Source of the DNA: Desulfuromonas soudanensis
GTDB lineage: Bacteria > Desulfobacterota > Desulfuromonadia > Desulfuromonadales > WTL
DNA: 64,000 nt
Direction of reading: 5' to 3'
Assembly: GCF_001278055.1 (NCBI RefSeq)
Contig: NZ_CP010802.1
Span: 3,534,001-3,598,000 of the forward strand
Part shown: positions 26,962 to 35,138 of the stretch, one piece after another
Numbering within the stretch: the first letter of the stretch is position 1
How the letters are laid out: each line of letters begins with the position of its first letter
The notes under the pieces: model-generated
The model's input: the letters and a program-made list of their open reading frames with translations, nothing else
Databases searched by the model: none
What the model was told of the DNA's origin: nothing
Translations under genes and position numbers: made by a program

Positions 26962-27438
26962 TTACTTGGGCGACTCACCGTAAGCGTTCACATCTTCTTG
27001 CCCTGGACGAAGGCAGATAAGGACATTGCGTCCCACAACACCAATAAAGGCTAGAATGGCACAAAGAAACAAAGGGAAAAACCATGCAGGAAACGTGGTG
27101 TTACCACCACCAACGCCGGCAGCTAGACCAATTACGAGAAAAAAACAAATTATTACAAACAGAATGATTGATATAATTGTTGTGACAAATATAGATTTCC
27201 CGCTAAGTCCAATATCATGAAATCTTTTTATCGTAATTATACTTGGTGCAGCAATCCAATAAATTGGCAACCATAAAATCAAAAAAACAAATGAATTGTC
27301 TGTATCTGGAAGCAGTAAAACAAGTGCAACAGTCACTGCTATACTTACATAAAAGAAAACAAGATAGTTTTTGCGGCTTGTTCTTCCATGTATTGACGTC
27401 AAACTAAGCATCTTTCCAAAAACTGTTTTTATATTCAT
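26962..27438 (-). CDS. DUF805 family inner-membrane protein
   Basis: The protein has 158 residues from ATG 27438 with GGAGGAG upstream. It begins with the DUF805 pattern (SIHGRTSRKNYLVFFYVS) and has four hydrophobic helices; KRFHDIGLSGKS between helices two and three is the family signature. The gene is strikingly AT-rich against the GC-rich surroundings, with many AAA, ATA and TTA codons, which points to horizontal acquisition. It lies downstream of a putative pore-forming effector, so an immunity role is possible; DUF805 proteins are otherwise poorly understood. Confidence 0.8.
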   Translation of the reverse strand: MNIKTVFGKMLSLTSIHGRTSRKNYLVFFYVSIAVTVALVLLLPDTDNSFVFLILWLPIYWIAAPSIITIKRFHDIGLSGKSIFVTTIISIILFVIICFFLVIGLAAGVGGGNTTFPAWFFPLFLCAILAFIGVVGRNVLICLRPGQEDVNAYGESPK

Positions 27439-27554
27439 TGACTCCTCCACGACTATATTAGTAAATGGTTAAACTGAAGGCTTTCTGAGATTCCTGACCC
27501 CTGTTGTGGACCCTGTTTCGTGAATAATGGAGAGTTGACCCCAATATCGATTCC

Positions 27555-28619
27555 TTACTTAAAAACCTCAAAATCTCCGCGCTGTTCAACCACCGCAAAA
27601 TCCTCGGGTGGGACTTCTGGTTCTTGTGACACTGTCATATCGGGTAGTGGCGCAGGATTTTCGGTGGATGGACCCTCGCCGTAGCCAGAAGGCTGCCAGC
27701 CCATTGCCCGCGCCTGTTGGTAGCTTGCTCCCCAGGGGTAAGCGGCGGCGCTCTTCACCGACGCCATTTTCATCTTTCTGGCCTGATCGACGGGTGTCTT
27801 CTTCCAGTAATCTGCGGGACGGTTGTGCTCTTTGTCGTAGGCGGCAGTCACCGGATCACGCGACCGGAAGGGCTCCATGCGCGGGGTGTCGGGTAGCGGC
27901 TGGGATATATCCATGTATTGCTGCCAGTATTCCCAGGCCAGATAGACCTGCCAGGGCTCGGTCATATTGGGCGGATACTGCACTCGGGCCTCGCTGTAAC
28001 GGTGGCCAAGCTGCAGATAGAATTCACTGCTGCCGGTGGGGTTGGTTCCGGCGGTCAGATAGGGATCGAATTCATCAAACGGAAGTTCCAGCAGCCCCCT
28101 TTTTTTCTGCGGGATGGAGATCATCCCGGTGCGCCGGTTGATCAGGACGTTATTTTTGTCTTTGACTAGATCGTAGCGAAGGATGAGCTTGCCGATAGCA
28201 TAGATAGAAAATGCAGGGACGAGCAAATAGCTACATCCTTTAATTGCTTCAAAAAAACCTACACCTCCGATTAATATCATTGTGACAAGGCCAGGTAAGC
28301 CCCCGAACACAATGAAAAGACCCACCACTGCAGTCACTACCGTCACCACAGCACGGGGATTACCAAAGGTCTGCCAGGGTTGGGCTTCGTGCCCGGCGGC
28401 TTCTAACTGTTTACGGACCTCGGCACTGTCCTCGTTCAGAAGTTCGATGACTTCGGCATCATCCTCGGCCAGGCATTCACGACAATGAATGCCGTTAGTG
28501 TTCAACGGCATCACGCGCAGCTTGCGGGTCGTCATCCCAAACTGCAGATTGTTACCCGAGGCAAAGGTGCGCGGGGAGGTACTGTCATAGGCGGTGTCGG
28601 CGTAATACTGATTTTTCAT
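27555..28619 (-). CDS. DUF6708-like membrane protein next to the MIX effector
   Basis: The protein has 354 residues. A cytoplasmic N-terminus with a Cys pair (HCREC) is followed by two hydrophobic helices at about 90-120 and 125-145, and then a soluble domain containing NVLINRRTGMISIPQKKRG and FYLQLGHRYSEARVQYP, which resembles DUF6708 proteins found beside type VI effectors. The C-terminal 90 residues are Pro-rich and probably disordered. It lies 26 bases downstream of the effector on the same strand. Immunity or accessory function is inferred from position and membrane topology; the family match is moderate. Confidence 0.6.
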   Translation of the reverse strand: MKNQYYADTAYDSTSPRTFASGNNLQFGMTTRKLRVMPLNTNGIHCRECLAEDDAEVIELLNEDSAEVRKQLEAAGHEAQPWQTFGNPRAVVTVVTAVVGLFIVFGGLPGLVTMILIGGVGFFEAIKGCSYLLVPAFSIYAIGKLILRYDLVKDKNNVLINRRTGMISIPQKKRGLLELPFDEFDPYLTAGTNPTGSSEFYLQLGHRYSEARVQYPPNMTEPWQVYLAWEYWQQYMDISQPLPDTPRMEPFRSRDPVTAAYDKEHNRPADYWKKTPVDQARKMKMASVKSAAAYPWGASYQQARAMGWQPSGYGEGPSTENPAPLPDMTVSQEPEVPPEDFAVVEQRGDFEVFK

Positions 28620-28645
28620 CCTGATTGTCCTTGTTTGTTCATTCG

Positions 28646-31600
28646 TTACAACTTTGCATAGACCCAGCCAGGCACGGTATCAATAATCTTGGCACCGTTC
28701 TCTTTAGCTTGCAGGCTTGCTTGTTGTGAAGCGGTGGCAGGGCCGATCGGGCCATGACTGGCCAGCATGCCAATGTTTAGAGAGGTATGGCAAGAGAGCA
28801 TATCGGTACTCTTGCTTGTTTGCCCCTGTGAATATTGCGGCAAAACAATCCTATCTTTAGTGATATGACGGGCACAGGAGCGCCAGCGGAGAGGGTGCGA
28901 ACTCGGTGCGCGGTACCGGTAGCGAACTCCGATAATTTGTTGGCTTTGTTCGTCGGCATAGAGCTGCTCAATAAGATACGGGGTTTGACTTTTCTGCTCA
29001 CCACTCAACCGAGCGAGTGTGGGTTGATGTCCGCGTATGTCAACCTCTCCTTCTTCGAAGGTTGCGCGCACGTCAAGATTGCTGAGGTCGGGTTCAAAGC
29101 CGGGGGCGATAACCTCAACCACGATATCCGGAATCAAATTGCCCTGCTCGTTTCTGCTTCCGGTTGATGTATCCTTTTCCATGGTCATGGAGGGACGCAT
29201 GAACATCCCCATAAAATGTTCAAGCATTTCTTGCGGCGTTTTTTGGGAGAATTCGTGGGTCATCCGAGTTTCTTGATCCACGCTAAAGAGACCATGCTTG
29301 GCCCATTTTTCCATGTCGGTGTCCGTGAAGGCATAGGCTAAAACACTGCCGAGGATGGCAACCCCCATAAAAGCCCAGCCGTAAGGGCCAAGGAAGGCCA
29401 GCATGGTAACGCCGCTGGAGCCCAGACCCGCCAGCGCCAACCCGAGCGTACCCGCCATTGCGATTCCATGCCCCAGCGCCGCATCGTCATCATCGTGCTG
29501 AATACTATCAATCATCTCCCAGGCCGACATAACTGCGCCGAGACCTGCTACCCCTGCTCCGGCCGCGCCAAAGATTTTGATCTCCTTGCTAAAGATTTTT
29601 ATGCTGCCTTTGACTATTCTGCTGCCCATCCTGCCCGTTTTGCCGTAGTTGGCAAGCTTGTTGGCGACAGCCTCTTCGCCACCAATCTTAATTGCCGCGT
29701 CCGTGGAGGCATAAGCGAGGGAAAAAAAGCCCGTCAGAATTCTTGAGGACTTCCTGGCGACACTCTCTTTGCTTGCAATTGCTGCATTAGTTGTAGAGAT
29801 CAGGTTCCACCCCTCCAACACCGCGACCAACGGCGGCAGGGTTCTGCTGAGACCGCGCAGCGCTTTAATTTGCGTACCGACAGCTGAACTGCTAACAGCA
29901 TCGGGGTTATGATATTTGACGACATAGGGTGAGGTCTCAGGCACGACGACGAGATCAGCGTGCGTGCGGACAATATTAACCCGGTTGCCGGTTTTACAGG
30001 ACTGACCCCAGAGGTCGGTCCAATCCTGATTGGACACTTTAGGTGAGGCACCCTTGAAGTTACCCAGATCGGTTATCCTTTGGCTCCCGATCACCTTTCT
30101 GGTGCGAGAATCAACGATGTTTATAGAATCTACCGCCAGCTTTTCTGCAACTGAAGTGGCCGCCCTGCGCTGATGACGATTGAGAACCTTCATGATCCGC
30201 AGCTTGCCGTCGATGACGACCTGTCCGCCCAGATCACTGCCAGCCTTGGCGATGTGCATGCCAGCAAGTTCGGGAATCTTCGCCCCTTTGACAAGGCGAA
30301 GTAGCGGTTCGATTTTAACTGTAGAGCTGTTTTTTAGGGCCAGCTGCCACTGCTTTTGAAAACTGGACAAGATATCGGCGACAATTTTTTCGCTTTGAGC
30401 CAAGGTGTTTTTGAGATTACTGGCTGCCCCTCTGGGGGGCCGTCGAGAAGCGGCAATCGCAGTCGCAAAACAGGCCGGGCGGAAATTTTCACTGTTTCGG
30501 GCCGACTCACTCTGCTGATCGTGGTTCAGATCTAAATCCATCTCCGCCGTATAGATGTCGACCTGCTCGGCACTTGGAAACAGGATGCTATGCAGGGGGT
30601 GCGCAGGTTCAAGCAGGCTATCCAAGAAGCGGTGACCGGGGTCATCTTCAAGCTTGGGACGCTCTGCCGCAACAAGCGAAGCGATGTCGTGAGAAGAATC
30701 GAGCACGCTAGGATCGTGATTGAGAAAACAGATTAGCTCCTTAACCTTGTCCCAAAAAAGAATAAAAGCGGCGCCTTCCTGGCTGGAAAAGTCGCGCAAT
30801 GCGGCGTTTATATCGACAAAATCAGGATATTCGGTTTTAAGGTCTCGGCCATTGAATTTACCCTCAAGAAACTCAACATAGATGCGCTTAATCTCCCTGA
30901 TCTGGGCACGCAATTCTTTACGTTTTTGTACCGCAAGGATCTCCTCAAGGTAGATCCTGTCAATTTCGTTTGCAGCTTGGCCAATCGGGGTATCGAACTC
31001 TTTGGTTGTCACCACCCCCTTGACGAGAAATTTCCGGCTGCGCTTAGAGAGTTGGGGATCGAAGAAGGTTCGGTAGGTCATAACCGCAGAACGATAATAT
31101 GCCTGTTTGTCCGCCAGGGAGAAACCTTTGATTTCCTCCCGTCCTTCGATCGGCTTTAGCTCTGGCAGCCCTTTGATTATTCCTGCCAAGTCTCCTTCGA
31201 CGGTAAAAAAGGCATCGATATATCTTTCCGCCACCCCCAGCGGGTCATGCAGATAGACAACCGGAACCTTCTCCCTGCGCAACAGACTCAAATGGTACAA
31301 CTGCGGCGCCTCCTCGACATTCTTGACGACCGCGTCGTTGCCCGCAGGAGTGTTACGCGCAAAGTTGTTTTCATACCCCGCCAGGGGGATGCGCTGCAGC
31401 CGCTCCCCCTGCAGTTCGGCATCCTCGGCGACTTTCTGCACCCGGACCCAGCTCCATTGCACCTCTGAGTAGGCCATGAGGATCTCCTGCTCGACGTTAA
31501 AGACCTTGTAGGGAAGAAGAATGCGGCTGTCGGGAGACCCGGTGGCCCGGCGCAGATCCTTTCCATCCATCTTCCCCAGGTGGACGTCACTGAAATACCC

Positions 31601-31975
31601 TGCATCGTCCACAGCCAGCTCCCGCCACAGCTGCATAGGGCCCTCCTCCCCGACCTCGCGGCGAAAGACGTAGACCCAGCCGGGGCGGAGCTTGTCGGCC
31701 TCCTCCTCGTCGCACTCGGCGGTGGTGTAGCGGAGCGGCACGACCGGCACCAGGACATTGGCCCCCCTGGTCGCCTCCCCCTTTTTTTCCGGCTCGACGG
31801 TCCCCAGAGTAAGGTTGTTCCAGCCGAACTCGGCATCCTTAAGCTTGAGCCAGACCATCTTTTTCCCGGGGCTGACGGAAAAAAGGAGCTCCCGGCTCCC
31901 TTCTTTCTGCTCTCCGGAGCCGACCGGTTTAACGACGATCTCCCTGGGATCGATCTTCTGGGCGGACTCGCTCAT
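28646..31975 (-). CDS. type VI effector, MIX motif, VasX/BTH_I2691-like putative pore former
   Basis: The protein has 1109 residues. The N-terminal region holds a MIX-type marker at about 97-131: LRPGWVYVFRREVG, then QLWRELAVDDAGYFSDV. The middle is helical and charged. Hydrophobic segments at about 801-822 (IFGAAGAGVAGLGAVMSAWE) and 835-883 (two adjacent helices with GPYGW between) resemble colicin-like membrane insertion helices of the VasX class. A soluble C-terminal domain of about 220 residues follows. The first ~700 bases are GC-rich like vgrG, while the rest is visibly richer in A/T. The start overlaps the PAAR-like gene by 4 bases (ATGA), so it is co-translated with its likely carrier. 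Confidence 0.8.
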   Translation of the reverse strand: MSESAQKIDPREIVVKPVGSGEQKEGSRELLFSVSPGKKMVWLKLKDAEFGWNNLTLGTVEPEKKGEATRGANVLVPVVPLRYTTAECDEEEADKLRPGWVYVFRREVGEEGPMQLWRELAVDDAGYFSDVHLGKMDGKDLRRATGSPDSRILLPYKVFNVEQEILMAYSEVQWSWVRVQKVAEDAELQGERLQRIPLAGYENNFARNTPAGNDAVVKNVEEAPQLYHLSLLRREKVPVVYLHDPLGVAERYIDAFFTVEGDLAGIIKGLPELKPIEGREEIKGFSLADKQAYYRSAVMTYRTFFDPQLSKRSRKFLVKGVVTTKEFDTPIGQAANEIDRIYLEEILAVQKRKELRAQIREIKRIYVEFLEGKFNGRDLKTEYPDFVDINAALRDFSSQEGAAFILFWDKVKELICFLNHDPSVLDSSHDIASLVAAERPKLEDDPGHRFLDSLLEPAHPLHSILFPSAEQVDIYTAEMDLDLNHDQQSESARNSENFRPACFATAIAASRRPPRGAASNLKNTLAQSEKIVADILSSFQKQWQLALKNSSTVKIEPLLRLVKGAKIPELAGMHIAKAGSDLGGQVVIDGKLRIMKVLNRHQRRAATSVAEKLAVDSINIVDSRTRKVIGSQRITDLGNFKGASPKVSNQDWTDLWGQSCKTGNRVNIVRTHADLVVVPETSPYVVKYHNPDAVSSSAVGTQIKALRGLSRTLPPLVAVLEGWNLISTTNAAIASKESVARKSSRILTGFFSLAYASTDAAIKIGGEEAVANKLANYGKTGRMGSRIVKGSIKIFSKEIKIFGAAGAGVAGLGAVMSAWEMIDSIQHDDDDAALGHGIAMAGTLGLALAGLGSSGVTMLAFLGPYGWAFMGVAILGSVLAYAFTDTDMEKWAKHGLFSVDQETRMTHEFSQKTPQEMLEHFMGMFMRPSMTMEKDTSTGSRNEQGNLIPDIVVEVIAPGFEPDLSNLDVRATFEEGEVDIRGHQPTLARLSGEQKSQTPYLIEQLYADEQSQQIIGVRYRYRAPSSHPLRWRSCARHITKDRIVLPQYSQGQTSKSTDMLSCHTSLNIGMLASHGPIGPATASQQASLQAKENGAKIIDTVPGWVYAKL

Positions 31976-32529
31976 CCCTCTTCTCCCTCGGTTCCTTGCG
32001 GCTCGGGGGCGGACTCCAGCATCCCCTTGAGCCGTTGCGGATTGAAGCCGGCGACCTCCCAGCCGATGACATCCGGCGCTTCGCTCGCCTGGCGCTCCTG
32101 CGCACCCTCCAGCGCTCCCTGCGGCGGCGCCCCGGCGCCGGGCTGCATCAGCGGCATCGGTGCGGTGTTGCCGTTGTTGGAGGTCATCAGGTCGAAGGCG
32201 CGCACGGCGGCGACCCCTTCGAAATAGACATTGCCTGATGCGGTGATGAACTCGGCCTTCCCCTGGATGGTGCCGGAGATGAGCCCCTTCCTGTTCCCCG
32301 CCTCGTCGCCGGCGCTCCTGGCAAAGGTCGAGTCCCTGTGGCAGGCGGGCTTACCGTCGATGAGGACGCTGCTGGCGGTGCCGTCGGCGTCGCTCGACCG
32401 GGCGACGTTGCTGTAGGGGATGGGGACCACCGCCTGACCGATCTGGGTGAGGCAGATGTCGACGGTGCTCAGGGTGCCTTTACTACCGGCATGGACGGCG
32501 GTGCGGCCGTTGATGAGGACGTTGCCCAT
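31972..32529 (-). CDS. PAAR-like (DUF4150) spike-tip protein
   Basis: The protein has 185 residues. The DUF4150 pattern is clear: MGNVLINGRTAVHAGSKGTL, DICLTQIGQAVVPIPYSN, SVLIDGKPACHRDSTFARSAGDE, GLISGTIQGKAEFITASGNVYFEG. The His and Cys in PACHRDS are in the usual metal-binding place. It caps the VgrG trimer and carries cargo. The last ~60 residues form a Pro/Glu-rich tail that may contact the co-translated MIX effector. Confidence 0.88.
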   Translation of the reverse strand: MGNVLINGRTAVHAGSKGTLSTVDICLTQIGQAVVPIPYSNVARSSDADGTASSVLIDGKPACHRDSTFARSAGDEAGNRKGLISGTIQGKAEFITASGNVYFEGVAAVRAFDLMTSNNGNTAPMPLMQPGAGAPPQGALEGAQERQASEAPDVIGWEVAGFNPQRLKGMLESAPEPQGTEGEEG

Positions 32530-32543
32530 AAAATGCCCCGGTA

Positions 32544-32978
32544 TCAGTTGAGTTCGATGGTGGAGCCCTGCAGGCGCTGTAGCCCCGAGGCGATGCTGGC
32601 AATCTCCCGGCCGTCGAGTCGGATACGGCCGTCGGCGTCGAGCTCGATGCGGCTCCCTCCCGCCTGCAGGCAGATCCCCTCCCCGGCGGCGATGAGCAGG
32701 CGCCCCTCCCGATCCTGCAGCAGGGGAGGAGGAGATTCGCCGCTCCCGCGCAGCCGTCCGATCACCAGAGGTCCTTCGGCGCTCGCCAGGAGCGCCACCC
32801 TATCCCCCTCCCGCAGCGGCGGCACGTCGCTGAAATGCCCGGCCACGGACAACGGTTCGCGCTGCCCGCAGAGGATCACCTGCAGCGCCTCTCCGCCTTC
32901 GGCGGTTACAACCTCGGCGATTCCCACCGTTCCGACGGCGAGTTTCTGTTCGTGGAGTTGCCTGACCCTGCTCTTCAT
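32544..32978 (-). CDS. DUF6484-like OB/gp5-type protein
   Basis: The protein has 144 residues, predominantly beta. GTVGIAEVV and VALLASAEGPLVIGRL look like an OB fold similar to the gp5 part of VgrG, and the C-terminal GRLLIAAGEGICLQAGGSRIELDADGRIRLDG (about residues 90-125) repeats the short strand pattern seen at the VgrG C-terminus. It sits between vgrG and the PAAR-like gene, which fits a DUF6484-type spike adaptor. The match is by pattern, not certain. Confidence 0.6.
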   Translation of the reverse strand: MKSRVRQLHEQKLAVGTVGIAEVVTAEGGEALQVILCGQREPLSVAGHFSDVPPLREGDRVALLASAEGPLVIGRLRGSGESPPPLLQDREGRLLIAAGEGICLQAGGSRIELDADGRIRLDGREIASIASGLQRLQGSTIELN

Positions 32979-32998
32979 GGAACCTCCCTGGCCGGGCC

Positions 32999-35065
32999 TC
33001 AGTTGTTGACGAGGCTCGCCCCCTTGATGCCGATGCTTTGGCCGTTGATCTCGACGCGCGGCGCATCGATGGTCAGATCCCCTTCGGCGGAGATCTCGAT
33101 GGCTCCTCCCCCCTGGCCGAGGTGAATGGTCCCCCCTCCCTGACCGAGAATGCTCAGGGCTCCGGCGGCGCGGATGCTGATGTTCCCCTGGTCGGCGAGG
33201 ATCTCGAGATTCCGGTTGCGAACCTCGACCGAGAACGTCTCGCCGACGTCGAGGAGGAGATTTTCTCCGGCCATGAGGGAGATCTCCCCCCCCTCGGCCT
33301 GCATGAGGATGTTCTCCCCGGCCTTGAGGAGGATATCGGTGGCCGCCTGCAGCTCGATCTCCTTGTTTTTCGTCATCAGGCGCTGGGCGTTTTCGACCGT
33401 GACAATATGATCCCCCCCCGCTTCGACCGTCTGGGTCTCCCCCGAATCGAGGAGGAGAGTTTTGGCGGCGAAGAGCTCCATCGTCCCCTCCTCGCTGGCG
33501 AGGCGCACCCGGTGCCCTTCGCTGTCGGCGTCGAGGGCAAGGAGGTTCTTCCGTTCGGCGGTGAAGAGTTCGACCTTCTCCTTTCCCCTTCGGTCGTCCA
33601 TCAGCAGTTCGTTGCCGCCTTTGGTGCGCAGGATGTTTTCGCTGCTGTTGGCGCTGGTGACCGGGCTGGGGGTGTCGGGGTTGGCAAGGACGCCGAGGAG
33701 GATCGGCCGGTCGATGTCGCCGTTGATGCAGGTGAAGACCACCTCGGTGCCGGGGTGAAGGGGAAAGTGCAGGCCGCAGTTGTCGCCGCCGGCCGGCTGC
33801 ATCAGACGCACGGGATGGCTTGCCGACCCTTTCTGGGCGTCGCCGAGGTCGAAGTCGGCGCGAATCCGGTAGCGCCCCTGCTCGTCGAGAAAGGCGTACT
33901 CGCCGCCGCTGCTCTCGATGCGGGCGGTGTAGGTTCCGTGCAGCCGCCTCGGGATGGGGACCGGACGGTAGGCGACGCCGTCGCGGACAAGCAGCGCCTT
34001 GTTGCGGTAGGTCATCCTTCCGGGGCTGCCGCCGTAGGCGAAGGCGGCCCCCTGCTCGCCGGCGTGTTCCACATCCACCACCAGGTAGTCGCCGTTGTTG
34101 CCCGATTCCGGATGGCCGGTCAGGGTGATGCGGAGCCCGGGGGAGAGGCCTCGGCAGTCGGATTCGGCGACGAAGGTCTCCCGCTGGCAGTCGAGGGCCT
34201 GCTGGCGGATGCGGGCCAGGGCCGCCCCTTCGGCCATGTCCCTGAAGTGCTCGCCGAAGCGGTAATCGGTCCCGGCACCGGCAACGGCGGTTCCGGGAGA
34301 GCCGTAGGCCTCGAGGACGACCTCGGGGGTCTGGTCGTTGTAGTCCCGCAGCTCGACCTTTTGGCTGAGGAGCCTGGCTCTCGGGGTGAAGGCGAAGATC
34401 GTCTCTTCGTCGCGTACCGCCCCGGTCTGAAGCTGGAATCGCAACGGACCGGAGCCTAGATGCGGGAGGTCGCCGACGCCGTCGTGAAAGAGGAGCCGGC
34501 TTCCGGAGGAGCCGACCTCGAAGCGAAAGAAGATTCCGGCGCCGGCCGCCAGGCGCTTGATGAAGGCCAGATCGCTCTCGTCGAACTGGACGGTGAACTC
34601 CCGGGCGGGATGGTTCTCCTTGAGGCGCAGCTCGAAATCGCCGGCGGCAAACCCGCCGCCGAGCAGGACCTCCTCGATGATCTTCGGCGCCGTTTTGCCG
34701 AGAAAGACCCGATGCCTCCGACCCATCCCCAGAGGCGCCAGGGGGGAGGCGAACTCAACCTGATATTCGTGGCCGTTGGCCCCCGCTCCGCCATAGGCGA
34801 CCTCGAGGATCACCCCGTGGATCGGGACTTCTCCCCCCGGGGCCAGGTGCAGGGCCGCCGGGCGACCGATGATATACGTCGTATCGATCGCCGAGGAGGC
34901 CAGGAGTTCGATCCGGAAACGGTAATCCCCGCCGAGGGCATGACCCTTTCCGGAGAAGGAACGGACGGAAAAGGTCTCATCGGGGATGCCGCGCACGGAG
35001 CAGGCGAACTGGCTGCGGTTGGCCGGGGCGTCGATCTTCCCTGCGGCCAGGGATGGGATATGCAT
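32999..35065 (-). CDS. vgrG: type VI spike protein VgrG (TssI)
   Basis: The protein has 688 residues. The gp27-like base (FRIELLASSAIDTTYIIGRP, REFTVQFDESDLAFIKRLAA), the gp5 OB domain (HLIDPALN-free, with GTEVVFTCINGDIDRPILLG) and a long C-terminal repeat of short strands (ILLKAGENILMQAEGGEISL) that forms the needle are all visible. It stops after the needle, with no toxin domain, so cargo must be bound non-covalently. It is the first of the effector-module genes, 73 bases downstream of clpV. Confidence 0.93.
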   Translation of the reverse strand: MHIPSLAAGKIDAPANRSQFACSVRGIPDETFSVRSFSGKGHALGGDYRFRIELLASSAIDTTYIIGRPAALHLAPGGEVPIHGVILEVAYGGAGANGHEYQVEFASPLAPLGMGRRHRVFLGKTAPKIIEEVLLGGGFAAGDFELRLKENHPAREFTVQFDESDLAFIKRLAAGAGIFFRFEVGSSGSRLLFHDGVGDLPHLGSGPLRFQLQTGAVRDEETIFAFTPRARLLSQKVELRDYNDQTPEVVLEAYGSPGTAVAGAGTDYRFGEHFRDMAEGAALARIRQQALDCQRETFVAESDCRGLSPGLRITLTGHPESGNNGDYLVVDVEHAGEQGAAFAYGGSPGRMTYRNKALLVRDGVAYRPVPIPRRLHGTYTARIESSGGEYAFLDEQGRYRIRADFDLGDAQKGSASHPVRLMQPAGGDNCGLHFPLHPGTEVVFTCINGDIDRPILLGVLANPDTPSPVTSANSSENILRTKGGNELLMDDRRGKEKVELFTAERKNLLALDADSEGHRVRLASEEGTMELFAAKTLLLDSGETQTVEAGGDHIVTVENAQRLMTKNKEIELQAATDILLKAGENILMQAEGGEISLMAGENLLLDVGETFSVEVRNRNLEILADQGNISIRAAGALSILGQGGGTIHLGQGGGAIEISAEGDLTIDAPRVEINGQSIGIKGASLVNN

Positions 35066-35138
35066 GGAACGACCTCCCCAGGCGCCCGTTTCCGGGTCGC
35101 CGTCTCTTCGGATTCATTGCCCCAGTTTGGCAGGAGCG

